DNA from: Acidobacteriota bacterium
Lineage (GTDB): Bacteria; Acidobacteriota; Terriglobia; Terriglobales; Acidobacteriaceae
Direction: 5' to 3'
DNA length: 6,679 bases
Assembly (NCBI GenBank): GCA_003224785.1
Contig: QHZV01000100.1
Span: 1-6,679, forward strand
The notes below the pieces were generated by a model that saw only the letters and a list, made by a program, of their open reading frames with translations, was not told the DNA's origin and did no database searches. Position 1 is the first letter of the stretch. The number at the start of each line of letters is the position of its first letter. The translations under genes were made by a program, and so were the position numbers. Positions 1 through 6,291 of this stretch are shown here, in pieces.

Positions 1-136
1 TGGCGATAACGAGATCGAGTCAGGTGGAAAGTGGCCCTTGCCAACAACCCCTGAAATTTGAGAAGGTTATGCAGGCCCCACCCCAAGGGACCAGGGGCGT
101 TCGACCCCACATCAACTTTAGGGGAGCGAAGAGGCT
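1..136 (+). promoter_or_regulatory. Leader upstream of the HU gene
   Basis: No gene can be supported here. The segment must hold the HU promoter or lie downstream of it. TTGCCA at 38-43 resembles a -35 box, but the nearest -10-like stretch (GGTTAT, 65-70) is 21 bases away, which is too far, so I assign no promoter. A 5-bp stem (GCCCC at 75-79 with GGGGC at 94-98) could fold in the leader. Before the HU start there are two purine-rich stretches, GGGGAG at 121-126 and AGAGG at 130-134. The first has the better spacing to the ATG at 137 (10 bases). Confidence 0.3.
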
Positions 137-454
137 ATGACAAAAGCGGACTTGATTGACGAGGTCTCCCGGCTGGCGGAGTTGACGCGCAAAGACAGCG
201 AAGTAATCGTCGAAACAATTTTCGACAGCGTCGTGCGCTCACTGCGGGCAGGCGACAAGATCGAGATCCGCGGATTTGGCAGCTTTCGCACTCGCCAACG
301 CAAGCCCCGCGTCGGACGCAATCCCAAAACCGGTGACCGCGTCGAAGTTCCCGCCAAGAAGATCCCTTTCTTTAAGCCCAGCAAAGAGCTCAAAGACCTG
401 GTCAACGGTGAAGCTGGCGCGCACGCACCTGCAGCACCAACGCCGGCAATGTAG
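137..454 (+). CDS. HU/IHF-family DNA-binding protein
   Basis: This is a small nucleoid-associated protein that would bind and bend DNA as a dimer, packing the chromosome and helping replication and recombination complexes. The 105 residues match the family along almost their whole length. An N-terminal helical part (about 1-45) opens with MTKADLIDEV. The core GFGSF lies at 46-50. The DNA-gripping arm carries RVGRNPKTG (58-66), with Pro63 as the residue expected to intercalate into the minor groove. PAKKIPFFKPSK follows at 72-83. HU proteins are usually about 90 residues; the extra length is a short Ala/Pro-rich tail from about residue 91. The ATG at 137 is chosen because family homology starts at that Met and purine-rich ribosome-binding sequence precedes it. 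The sequence alone does not separate HU from an IHF subunit. The gene is intact and probably monocistronic, given the terminator candidate downstream. Confidence 0.97.
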   Translation: MTKADLIDEVSRLAELTRKDSEVIVETIFDSVVRSLRAGDKIEIRGFGSFRTRQRKPRVGRNPKTGDRVEVPAKKIPFFKPSKELKDLVNGEAGAHAPAAPTPAM

Positions 455-462
455 TTTGCAGA

Positions 463-572
463 TCAGCACTCAGCACTCAGCCAAGCACAGACTTTAATGG
501 TTCGGCATAGACCCGCCAAACCCGGGTCGTTTTCTGGCGAGAATGGCCTGACTGCAGACTGCTGAGTGCTGA
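463..572. repeat. Inverted repeat, 13-bp arms, flanking the HU terminator
   Basis: The left arm TCAGCACTCAGCA (463-475) is exactly the reverse complement of the right arm TGCTGAGTGCTGA (560-572). Eighty-four bases lie between the arms, including the terminator hairpin candidate. The arms are built from the same 7-bp unit: CAGCACT appears twice in tandem on the left (464-477), and its complement AGTGCTG lies within the right arm. In RNA the arms could pair into a long stem enclosing the terminator. Equally, they may just be two copies of a dispersed repeat inserted in opposite orientation. Confidence 0.75.
510..533 (+). terminator. Rho-independent terminator candidate after the HU gene
   Basis: A perfect 6-bp stem pairs GACCCG (510-515) with CGGGTC (523-528) around a 7-base loop CCAAACC. 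It is followed by G and then TTTTCT. The site is 55 bases past the HU stop. The stem is GC-rich but short, and the T tract has only four T before a C, so termination may be moderate. It would separate the HU transcript from the small gene at 622. Confidence 0.6.
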
Positions 573-602
573 ATCCTAAATGCTGAATGCTGAATGCTGA
601 AT
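561..602 (+). repeat. Tandem 7-bp repeat array (GCTGAAT units)
   Basis: Six heptads run in register: GCTGAGT (561), GCTGAAT (568), CCTAAAT (575), then three perfect GCTGAAT copies (582, 589, 596). A decayed seventh unit begins at 603. The third unit differs at two positions, and the last three are identical, which suggests recent expansion by slippage. The array ends just 5' of the small gene at 622 and shares its unit with the inverted copies at 464-477. No function can be read from it. Confidence 0.85.
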
Positions 603-621
603 GCTTTAGAATTTCTTCAGC

Positions 622-879
622 ATGTTCTCCCGCAGAATTCGCGTGGAATACGAGCACGAAGGCAAGCGTCTGCCCTGTGCTTTGAAATGGCTCGACAACT
701 TTTCCATGCGCAACTTCACCAATGCGAGCATTTTTGATGACACATTGCCTGTCGGCGACGGACTATTGGAAATCGGCGAGCGAGTTCCACTTGATGGACT
801 TCGCGAAGCTATGCAGGACTGGTTTTGCCGCAAAGGCTACTTGCCGCAAGGGGCACGGCTTGTGCTGCGGGCAATCTAA
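622..879 (+). CDS. Small protein of unknown function, 85 residues
   Basis: I do not recognise this protein. It opens with a basic stretch (MFSRRIRVEYEHEGKR). An acidic middle (IFDDTLPVGDGLLEIGERV) follows, then an amphipathic stretch with LREAMQDWFCRKGYL, ending LVLRAI. There is no signal peptide or membrane segment. The codons look genuinely coding and the frame is not the shadow of another gene. The ATG at 622 is the first possible start, because an in-frame stop lies at 607-609. No convincing ribosome-binding site precedes it, so the downstream Met at 709 is an alternative. The gene sits between a repeat array and the end of the oppositely directed MshEN gene (24 bases apart), and therefore has no operon partner here. 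Confidence 0.6.
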   Translation: MFSRRIRVEYEHEGKRLPCALKWLDNFSMRNFTNASIFDDTLPVGDGLLEIGERVPLDGLREAMQDWFCRKGYLPQGARLVLRAI

Positions 880-903
880 GCGTCCGCACGGCAGATAAAG
901 AAT

Positions 904-1761
904 TTAGGCGGCTCTTGCGCTCATCGCATTGAAAACCAGATTTATCACTTCCTTGCTGCCATCGATTTTTACCCACACAATTTCACCGCAAGCGGCAATC
1001 CTGACGTCGTCGGCGCCTAGCCTGCCGGCATAACTGACCGTGATGCGCGTCATTTCCTTCGCACCACGCGCCCCCTCAAATTCCTTTTCAACGCATGCTA
1101 TCTGTTTATCAACCCGCTGAAAGGCGGCTTGAAGACCAGAAGGCGTTGTAAGGCAGGCTTCGGTCTTGCAGTCCAACACTTTCTCGATCGCAAGCAGCGC
1201 CGGATATTCGACGTCCCCGGCAAAAGCGAGGTGAAGTGTTCGCGCGACCACCGAAAAATGTACCGGCAACATGTGAAAGTTCTTCAGAAAACTCATCGGT
1301 ACTCCACATTCGACAATTCGCTGCGGCAACGCTTTGAGCACCGGGCAACACCATTGCGTCGCGAGTGCGGCAATCACCTGCGGCTCGCTCACGTATCCGA
1401 GGCGTTGCATGCACTCGCCAATTCGCCGTCCGGGATGTAGTTTCTGTTCTTCGAGCGCATGTCGAAGCTGGGAATCGGTGAGTCTTCCGCGGGAAAGCAT
1501 CAGGAGGCCGAGAGGCATCCGGTGCGCAGGGTGCTGCCGTGCCCCGCGTGCCAACTGCGTGCGATCGAACCTTTTCCGTAGCTCCCGCTCAAAGCATTGC
1601 GGGAAACAATAGCGCAAGCCGTGCACGCAAACGCTGCCCGCGCCAGTCGAAATTCGTTGCCACGCGCGGCGCGTCCCCGCACAGTCTTCAGCATTGCACT
1701 GGAGCACGCGGCCGCCCCATCCTGACACGAACTCGCGCAGTTGCTGCTGCAGGCTTTGCAT
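904..1761 (-). CDS. Stand-alone MshEN-domain protein, putative c-di-GMP receptor
   Basis: The 285-residue protein carries an MshEN (GspE N-terminal type) domain at about 83-215, the fold that binds c-di-GMP in MshE-type ATPases. Two tandem 24-residue motifs are visible. The first runs 83-106 with LG at 84-85 and a closing ALEEQ. The second runs 113-136, starting RIGECMQRLG and closing AALATQ. The arginine expected at the start of the first motif is Pro83, which lowers confidence in full-affinity ligand binding. No Walker motifs follow, so it is not a pilus or secretion ATPase. Ahead of the domain are five cysteines (22, 27, 45, 52, 56) spaced like a small zinc site; this is inference. The C-terminal part (240-285) is unassigned. 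The start lies 4 bases after the FliN-like stop, implying co-transcription and a role linked to the motor switch. An internal Met82 start is less likely because it would drop the Cys region. The gene is intact. Confidence 0.8.
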   Translation of the reverse strand: MQSLQQQLREFVSGWGGRVLQCNAEDCAGTRRAWQRISTGAGSVCVHGLRYCFPQCFERELRKRFDRTQLARGARQHPAHRMPLGLLMLSRGRLTDSQLRHALEEQKLHPGRRIGECMQRLGYVSEPQVIAALATQWCCPVLKALPQRIVECGVPMSFLKNFHMLPVHFSVVARTLHLAFAGDVEYPALLAIEKVLDCKTEACLTTPSGLQAAFQRVDKQIACVEKEFEGARGAKEMTRITVSYAGRLGADDVRIAACGEIVWVKIDGSKEVINLVFNAMSARAA

Positions 1762-1765
1762 GCTC

Positions 1766-2596
1766 TTATGTTGAGACCTGCGGCATCGCCATCACTTCGG
1801 TGACGCGCAATCCGAAATTTCCATCGACTACAACCACCTCTCCGCGCGCAATCAGTTTTCCATCCAGAAGGAGGTCGGCAGGGTCGGTGATCTCGCGATC
1901 GAGTTCCAGTACCGAACCCGCGCCGAGTTCCAGAATGTCCTTCAGCAGGATGTCACGGCCACCAAACCGAAGGGTCACATCCAGTTCGACGTTCATCAGA
2001 AGGTCGAATTTCGACGCCTCCGCCAAGCCGGTGTCGGGCGACAATGGGGCCGAATCGTCCGCAGACGGTTGTTGCCAGGCAGCCTGCAGCGAGGCTGCCA
2101 GCGCCGAACTCAGCCGCCATCCGATTTCGACTTTAAATTTCGCGTCCGCTCCAGAGCACAACCAGCCGCTGGCCCCTGGCGACCAGGTCGGCGCTTCTCC
2201 CAATACCAGCGTGATGGGAATGTCCTTCCATCTTTGCTTAGCTGCCGTGGAAACGTGCCCGGCGACTTGGCGAAATAATTCTTCTACCGCGGAACGATCA
2301 CTCGCGGTGAATTCTTTCCTGTCCGCGTCCGCCTCTCCCGTGAAGAATTTCGCGAGCGCGAGCGCCGACGCCCTCCGGCACGCGTAAGCACATCTCGCCC
2401 CGAACGGTGCCTGCCGCGGTAACGGTCAAATATGTATCGGCCTCCGCCGCTGGCGGGACCTCATCGCCCGTCCGGTGCTGGCGATTTCAACCGGAAACGG
2501 CGCCGATGCAATCTGCGCCATGACCTTGGTCATGTTCTCAGCCCAAAGCTGCACGAATTCAAGCGCAATATTTTCCGGATCGGACGGCTCGCTCAT
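1766..2596 (-). pseudogene. fliN: Extended FliN-like switch protein, broken by two frameshifts
   Basis: FliN forms the base of the flagellar C-ring. The C-terminal SpoA domain is clear and open (residues 66-138 of the frame that can start at TTG 2203), with LLMNVELDVTLRF, LELGAGSVLELD and GKLIARGEVVVV. The true start is the ATG at 2596, which overlaps the FliM stop as ATGA and follows GGAAGGAAG at 2610-2602. It encodes MSEPSDPENIALEFVQLWAE, but this frame stops at 2426. Homology-like text continues in the next frame (EVPPAAEADTYLTVTAAG...LRVPEG) and returns to the first frame at ALALAKFFTGE. The shifts lie near 2471-2474 (one base apparently missing) and 2360-2378 (one apparently extra); they cancel. 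Repaired, the protein would be about 276 residues. The added N-terminal domain resembles CheC/FliY: SAVEELFRQVAG aligns with the CheC helix but has Arg where the catalytic Asn should be. Either the gene is decaying or the assembly has indel errors. Confidence 0.8.
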
Positions 2597-3573
2597 AGCG
2601 ACTTCCTTCCTTCGACCTTGTCGCCTACCGCGCCAACGATGTGAGCCGCACGAAATTCTCCGCAACGGGCGATGTGTGCGCGAAATATTGGCCGTTCACC
2701 GGCGAGCAATTCAGCAGCCTCATCCGTTCGGCGGGTAAACGTCAGCAGATTGCCAGCGGCGAGATTTGCCAGTTGGCGCGAGGAGGCGCGTACTCCCAGG
2801 CCGAGTTCCATTCGGAAAGGGCAATCTTTCAAAAGTTGCTTCAACTGATTAATGGAGTCGGCTGAGCCAAGTTGTGTATAAGAACGCGGACGCGCCACCG
2901 ACAGCTTGCGAAGCAACGCGCTTGAAATCGCTGCCGGAACGATCACACTCATCGTCCCGCGACAGTCCTTCATGATGACCTCAAAACTTAAACAGAGAAT
3001 TCGCTCCTCAGGAGGCATGAGGTGTTGCACCTGTGCCGGCTGGTGCCGTTGCTCAAAATGAAATTCCAGCGACAATGCCTGCCATGCCGTCTGCAATTCG
3101 CGGCAGATGATGCGCATCACAGTCTCGATTACCTGGTCTTCGATCTCCGTGATCTCTCGTGCCGGTGGCTGTCCGCCACCTTCTCCGCCCAGCAGGACAT
3201 CAATCAACGCGAATGAAACTCCAAGATCGAGTTGTATGAGTCCTCGAGCCCCAAAAGGCGCCAGCCTGCACGATGCGAGGTAGTTCACGTACACATCAAT
3301 TACATTTGTCCCCGTATCAAAGGACAGGTTCCAGACGTGTTCAATGATCATGGCGCGCGTGACCCGCCGCCCCGCGTTCAACATCAGATACTCGAGCAGA
3401 CCAAATTCCTTTGACGTCAGCTCGATTCGTTTGCCGGCGCGCTCCACTCGGCGCTCAACCCGGTCAATTTTCAAGTCGGCGACCGAAAGTACCGCTGCCG
3501 CCGGCAAGTGGCTTCTTCGCAAGAGCGCGCGAATCCGCGCCGAGAGTTCCGCGAAAGAAAACGGCTTTCCCAT
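2593..3573 (-). CDS. fliM: Hybrid frame: OmpR-type DNA-binding domain fused to N-truncated FliM
   Basis: One open frame joins parts of two proteins. Numbering from the Met at 3573, residues 1-99 are the end of a receiver domain (GKPF with its conserved Lys) and a winged-helix OmpR/PhoB domain (ELTSKEFGLLEYLMLNAGRR at 51-70, then IDVYVNYL at 92-99). From about residue 100 the text becomes FliM. The middle domain has LAPFGARGLIQLDL, the hallmark DVLLGGEGG and ITEIEDQV (about 104-225). The SpoA domain has LLKDCPFRMELGLGVRA (about 243-315). FliM is the C-ring protein that receives CheY-P. Its first roughly 100 residues, including the CheY-P-binding N-terminal helix, are absent, and the response regulator lacks the end of its recognition helix and its wing. 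The join is near 3268-3279. It looks like a deletion between two genes, or a misjoin, rather than a designed fusion. The stop overlaps the FliN-like ATG. The Met at 3573 is not a natural start, since it lies inside the receiver. Confidence 0.75.
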   Translation of the reverse strand: MGKPFSFAELSARIRALLRRSHLPAAAVLSVADLKIDRVERRVERAGKRIELTSKEFGLLEYLMLNAGRRVTRAMIIEHVWNLSFDTGTNVIDVYVNYLASCRLAPFGARGLIQLDLGVSFALIDVLLGGEGGGQPPAREITEIEDQVIETVMRIICRELQTAWQALSLEFHFEQRHQPAQVQHLMPPEERILCLSFEVIMKDCRGTMSVIVPAAISSALLRKLSVARPRSYTQLGSADSINQLKQLLKDCPFRMELGLGVRASSRQLANLAAGNLLTFTRRTDEAAELLAGERPIFRAHIARCGEFRAAHIVGAVGDKVEGRKSL

Positions 3574-3866
3574 GTAATCATCGGCGCCAAGATCCAGACA
3601 CTGGATCCGATCTTCAACCGGTTTCGGCTGGTGAGCACAAGAATGGGCAGGCTGGGCTTGCGGGTACGAAGATGCCGCAAAATCGTGACGCCATCCACCC
3701 TTGGCAGGTTCAGATCGAGCATCAGCAGGTCATAATCGAGTTCTCCGGCCATGGCCCGGGCCTGCTCCCCATCGCTGGTTACATCCACTGCATAATGTTC
3801 GGCTTCCAGGCCCTTGCGCACAAAGCTGGCCAGAGCAGGATCGTCTTCCGCAATTAGAACTCGCAT
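3277..3866 (-). pseudogene. OmpR/PhoB-type response regulator, frameshifted and 3'-truncated
   Basis: This two-component regulator would bind DNA when phosphorylated by a histidine kinase, which is not in the window. From the ATG at 3866 the receiver reads MRVLIAEDDPALASFVRKGL, with the acidic pair at Asp8-Asp9. The phosphoacceptor Asp51 lies in LLMLDLNLP, and the switch Thr/Ser are at 79-80 (LVLTSR). At about 3618-3621 the frame changes. VEDRIQCLDLGADDYMGKPF continues one frame over and holds the conserved Lys (about 101). A GG pair where GGG would restore the frame suggests one lost G. The winged-helix domain follows and ends after VYVNYL at about residue 197, where it runs into FliM sequence. 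The usual KLIHTVRGVGY-type wing is missing. AGAGAAG about 10 bases upstream fits as ribosome-binding site. The gene is divergent from the GGDEF gene across 154 bases. As written it cannot make a working regulator. Confidence 0.8.
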
Positions 3867-4020
3867 GATGGCAACTTCTCTTCTAAGCGATCTGAACCAA
3901 TGGAGCAAGACACGAATGGCTTCGGAGCCATCGAAGAGTTTCACCTCATATAAGCCAGCACCGAACCTGTTACGCCACTCGCGCACACGCCACCGTCGCC
4001 GGAGGATAATTGGGCTAGTC
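3867..4020. promoter_or_regulatory. Divergent intergenic region between response regulator and GGDEF gene
   Basis: These 154 bases must carry the upstream signals of both divergent genes. A 16-base perfect palindrome with a 4-base centre, ATGGCTTCGGAGCCAT (3916-3931; 6-bp arms around TCGG), is the most conspicuous element. It could be an operator half-site pair or an RNA hairpin in either leader. GGAGGAT at 4001-4007 is a strong ribosome-binding sequence for the rightward gene, but 15 bases separate GGAGG from the ATG at 4021, longer than normal. I cannot assign -35/-10 boxes with confidence. Confidence 0.4.
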
Positions 4021-5251
4021 ATGGATTTTCTCAGCAGGAAGACGTTGAACTCGTTTCTTGTCCCTGGCGCATTCATTGTGCTGGGGGCGGTCCTGCTGCT
4101 CGACACAAAATGGATTGCACTTTCGCAATCTGAAGTGACGTTTTTCTATTACGCAACCTTCGTCGCTGGTGGGTTGCTTGCCTGGCGCTTCCACTCGAAC
4201 CGCATCGTGTTCTCGGTCATCGTTCTGCTCCTTGGGCACCATGCCATCCAATGGTTCGCCCAACGGGGGCCCGGACCTGCGCTCATTGCGTTTGATGCCA
4301 TCGCATTACTGATCCCCTTGAATTTTGCGTTTCTTACATTCTTCACCGAGCGTGGGGATGAAGGTCGGACGTTGCTGTGGTTTCTGGCATTATTATTTTT
4401 CGAGTCGGTGTTCGTTGCCGCGGCAGCCCGCCCTGACCAAACGGTTCCCGGCTTCCTCCACTTTGCTATTATTCGCTCCTACCACTCGCACTTGCCCCAA
4501 CCTGCGATTCTGATGTTCTCTGCCTCCTTATGCCTTTTGGTGTTTCGATTTGCGCAGTTTCATCGTGCGACCGACAGTGGAATGTTCTGGTCCCTGGTCA
4601 TGGCCTGGCTTGGCTTTCATGCTGGCCCGACCGGCAAGCCCGGTACGGCATACTTTGGCGCAGCGGCATTGGCATTGGCCGGTTCTATCATCGAGAACAC
4701 TTACTCGCTCGCTTATCAGGACGAACTCACCGGCCTTCATTCCCGCCGATCATTCAACGATGCCTCGTTTCGCCAACTATGGGCACGACACCGGCGACCA
4801 TGTGCTACGGCTTGTAGCGTCGAAGCTGGCTCGCGTGGGCGGAGGAGGGCAAGCCTTTCGAGTGGGCGGCGAGGAGTTCACGATCCTATTTCCGAATAAG
4901 AATGCATCTGCTGTCGTCGACTATCTCGATCTGCTGCGTATGAACATTGAAAGCTCCACCTTCCGTGTTCGCAGCGGACAGGAGCGCCGGAAAATCTCGC
5001 GCACTGCGGATCGTCGCACCGCTCCAAAACGAAAGGCCGCGGCGCCGGCAAAATCTTCTACCTTGTTGTCTGTGACAGTCAGCATCGGCATAGCGCAATC
5101 CAGACCAAAGGCGTACATTGACGAAATTATCGAGGAGGCGGACCAGGCGCTTTATCGTGCCAAACAGGGAGGAAGAAATAGAATTGAAGTCGGGGGCGGC
5201 GCGCCGGAAAAGCCGAAGCGGATACGATCCAAAAAGGCGGCACGTCCCTAA
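4021..5251 (+). pseudogene. Membrane diguanylate cyclase (GGDEF), catalytic domain interrupted
   Basis: The intact enzyme would make c-di-GMP from two GTP at the inner membrane. From ATG 4021, residues 1-228 are very hydrophobic, with about eight membrane segments (13-27, 40-55, 62-79, 86-108, 117-136, 160-178, 187-202, 211-225). I do not recognise this sensor as a named MASE family. The GGDEF domain begins normally (AYQDELTGLHSRRSFND, 231-247), then jumps at about 4762-4770 into another frame at FANYGHDTGDHVLRLVASKL. Comparison with the family shows that the segment with the metal-binding Asp (DxDHFK-type motif) is missing, roughly 20-35 codons, and the loss is not a multiple of three. The rest is good: FRVGGEEFTILFP (active-site GGEEF), VSIGIA, and DQALYRAKQGGRNRIE near the end, followed by a Lys/Arg-rich tail. 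No RxxD inhibitory site precedes GGEEF. The first frame stops at 4899. The start is uncertain because the ribosome-binding site is distant. Confidence 0.8.
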
Positions 5252-6291
5252 GTTGCCGAAGCCTTGGTTCTGACATTGCCACGCGTCGCCGCCATCTCCA
5301 CGATCTCGCCGATCAGTTGCGTGTAGTTCCTGCCCGATTTCTTGGCCGCCATCGCAAACTCGTGCTTGCTCGAGAGCCACGGGTTCGGGTTGGCCTCAAT
5401 CACGTAAACCTCTCCTTCCGGCGTAAGACGCATATCAATGCGTCCATAGTCGCGCAACTTCACGGCGCGATAGGCCGCCAGCGCGGTCTCCGAAAGCTTC
5501 TGTACGGTCTGCTCGTCCAGGTCTTCCGCGATTTTGGACTTGGTTAGTTTGTAAGCCCGTGACGCACTTTCAAACTTCACATCTCGGCTGGCAATCTTCG
5601 GCGTTCCTACGGGAAGCTTTGATAAGTCGAGCTCCACTAACGGAAGCACCTCCGTTTTTTCGTAACTGCCGAGAATGGCGGCATAGATTTCGCGGCCTTC
5701 TATGTACTCCTCAATCAGAGCTGGTGAATCGAACTCGTTCTGAACATATTCCACGCGCTCCATCAACTCCTTCACGCCGTTTACGACCGCCTCAGCGTCA
5801 ATTCCAATGGACCCATCTTCTGACTGCGGCTTCACAATCAGCGGAAACTTCACATCGTGAGCATGATCAATATTTCCACGATAGGCTGTCGCAAAATACG
5901 GCGTACGGATGCCGTGGAAGTGGAACATCTTTTTGGCTGTGCCTTTATCCTGCGCCAGAAAATGTGCGTGTGGCCCCGCGCCGGTATAGACGATTCCCAG
6001 GAGATCCATGTACGCCGCAACGTTCATTTCTTTCGTGTCATCGCCGGCGTAGGATTCGGTCAGATTGAAGATGAGATCAGCGCCGCATTTTCCCAGGCCA
6101 TAGAGCGATTGGGGGCGCCCATCGAGCACGTGATAGAAAGGCTCATGCCCGAGTTTCGTGAGTGCGTCGAAGATCTCTTCGCGGTCTTCCTTTACTTTTC
6201 GCTTGCGTCCGGTGTCGGCGGCGTCAACCTCTTCTTTTTCTTCCTCGCCCCAGACGTCGTACAGCACCGCGACTTTTAATTGGTCGCTCAT
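5248..6291 (-). CDS. ATP-grasp ligase of the D-alanine-D-alanine ligase type
   Basis: This 347-residue cytoplasmic enzyme would activate a carboxylate as acyl-phosphate with ATP and join it to an amine. In order are a Rossmann-like start (LKVAVLYDVWGEEEKEE, with a charged insertion to about 37), FNLTESYAGDD (75-85), YTGAG (102-106), a Lys at 116, then FPLIVKPQSEDGSIGID (149-165) with ATP-binding Lys154. IEEYIEGREIYAAILG follows (193-208). The metal-binding end is GRIDMRLTPEGEVYVIEANP (283-302) with Asp286, Glu299 and Asn301. Classical Ddl proteins have a serine-containing N-terminal substrate loop and an EVNT(L/M)PG ending; here the ending reads EANPNPW, so D-Ala-D-Ala may not be the product. 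The ATG at 6291 is preferred because GGAGG lies 4 bases upstream. The in-frame ATG at 6312 would add seven residues encoded by that same site. Its stop overlaps the GGDEF stop. The gene is intact. Confidence 0.88.
   Translation of the reverse strand: MSDQLKVAVLYDVWGEEEKEEVDAADTGRKRKVKEDREEIFDALTKLGHEPFYHVLDGRPQSLYGLGKCGADLIFNLTESYAGDDTKEMNVAAYMDLLGIVYTGAGPHAHFLAQDKGTAKKMFHFHGIRTPYFATAYRGNIDHAHDVKFPLIVKPQSEDGSIGIDAEAVVNGVKELMERVEYVQNEFDSPALIEEYIEGREIYAAILGSYEKTEVLPLVELDLSKLPVGTPKIASRDVKFESASRAYKLTKSKIAEDLDEQTVQKLSETALAAYRAVKLRDYGRIDMRLTPEGEVYVIEANPNPWLSSKHEFAMAAKKSGRNYTQLIGEIVEMAATRGNVRTKASAT

Noticed and set aside
3..140. Open frame from the left edge ending in TGA that overlaps the HU ATG as ATGA, possibly the tail of an upstream gene
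   Set aside because: Only about 45 codons are visible, with no family resemblance and an unusual Pro/Arg/Gln composition. Another frame is also open for 19 codons and ends at 59-61. Nothing distinguishes either from chance.
1539..2387. Long open frame on the plus strand, 282 codons
   Set aside because: It lies antisense to the MshEN and FliN-like genes, is rich in Ser, Arg, Pro and Ala, and shows no domain. It is a shadow of high-GC coding on the other strand.
2593..3866. A genuine receiver-FliM chimera controlling the motor by phosphorylation
   Set aside because: The receiver is frameshifted, the DNA-binding domain is cut inside its recognition helix, and FliM lacks the region that responds to CheY-P. 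Deletion or misassembly explains all of this more simply.
3867..3990. The regulator frame stays open upstream of its ATG and reads AGLYEVKLFDGSEAIRVLL, faintly like a RelE/HigB toxin core
   Set aside because: The match is short, has no start or ribosome-binding site, overlaps the divergent promoter region and continues into antisense of the GGDEF gene. It is too weak to call even as a remnant.
5559..6279. Two plus-strand open frames over the ATP-grasp gene
   Set aside because: They overlap each other and a clearly conserved minus-strand gene and carry no recognisable motifs. They are shadows.
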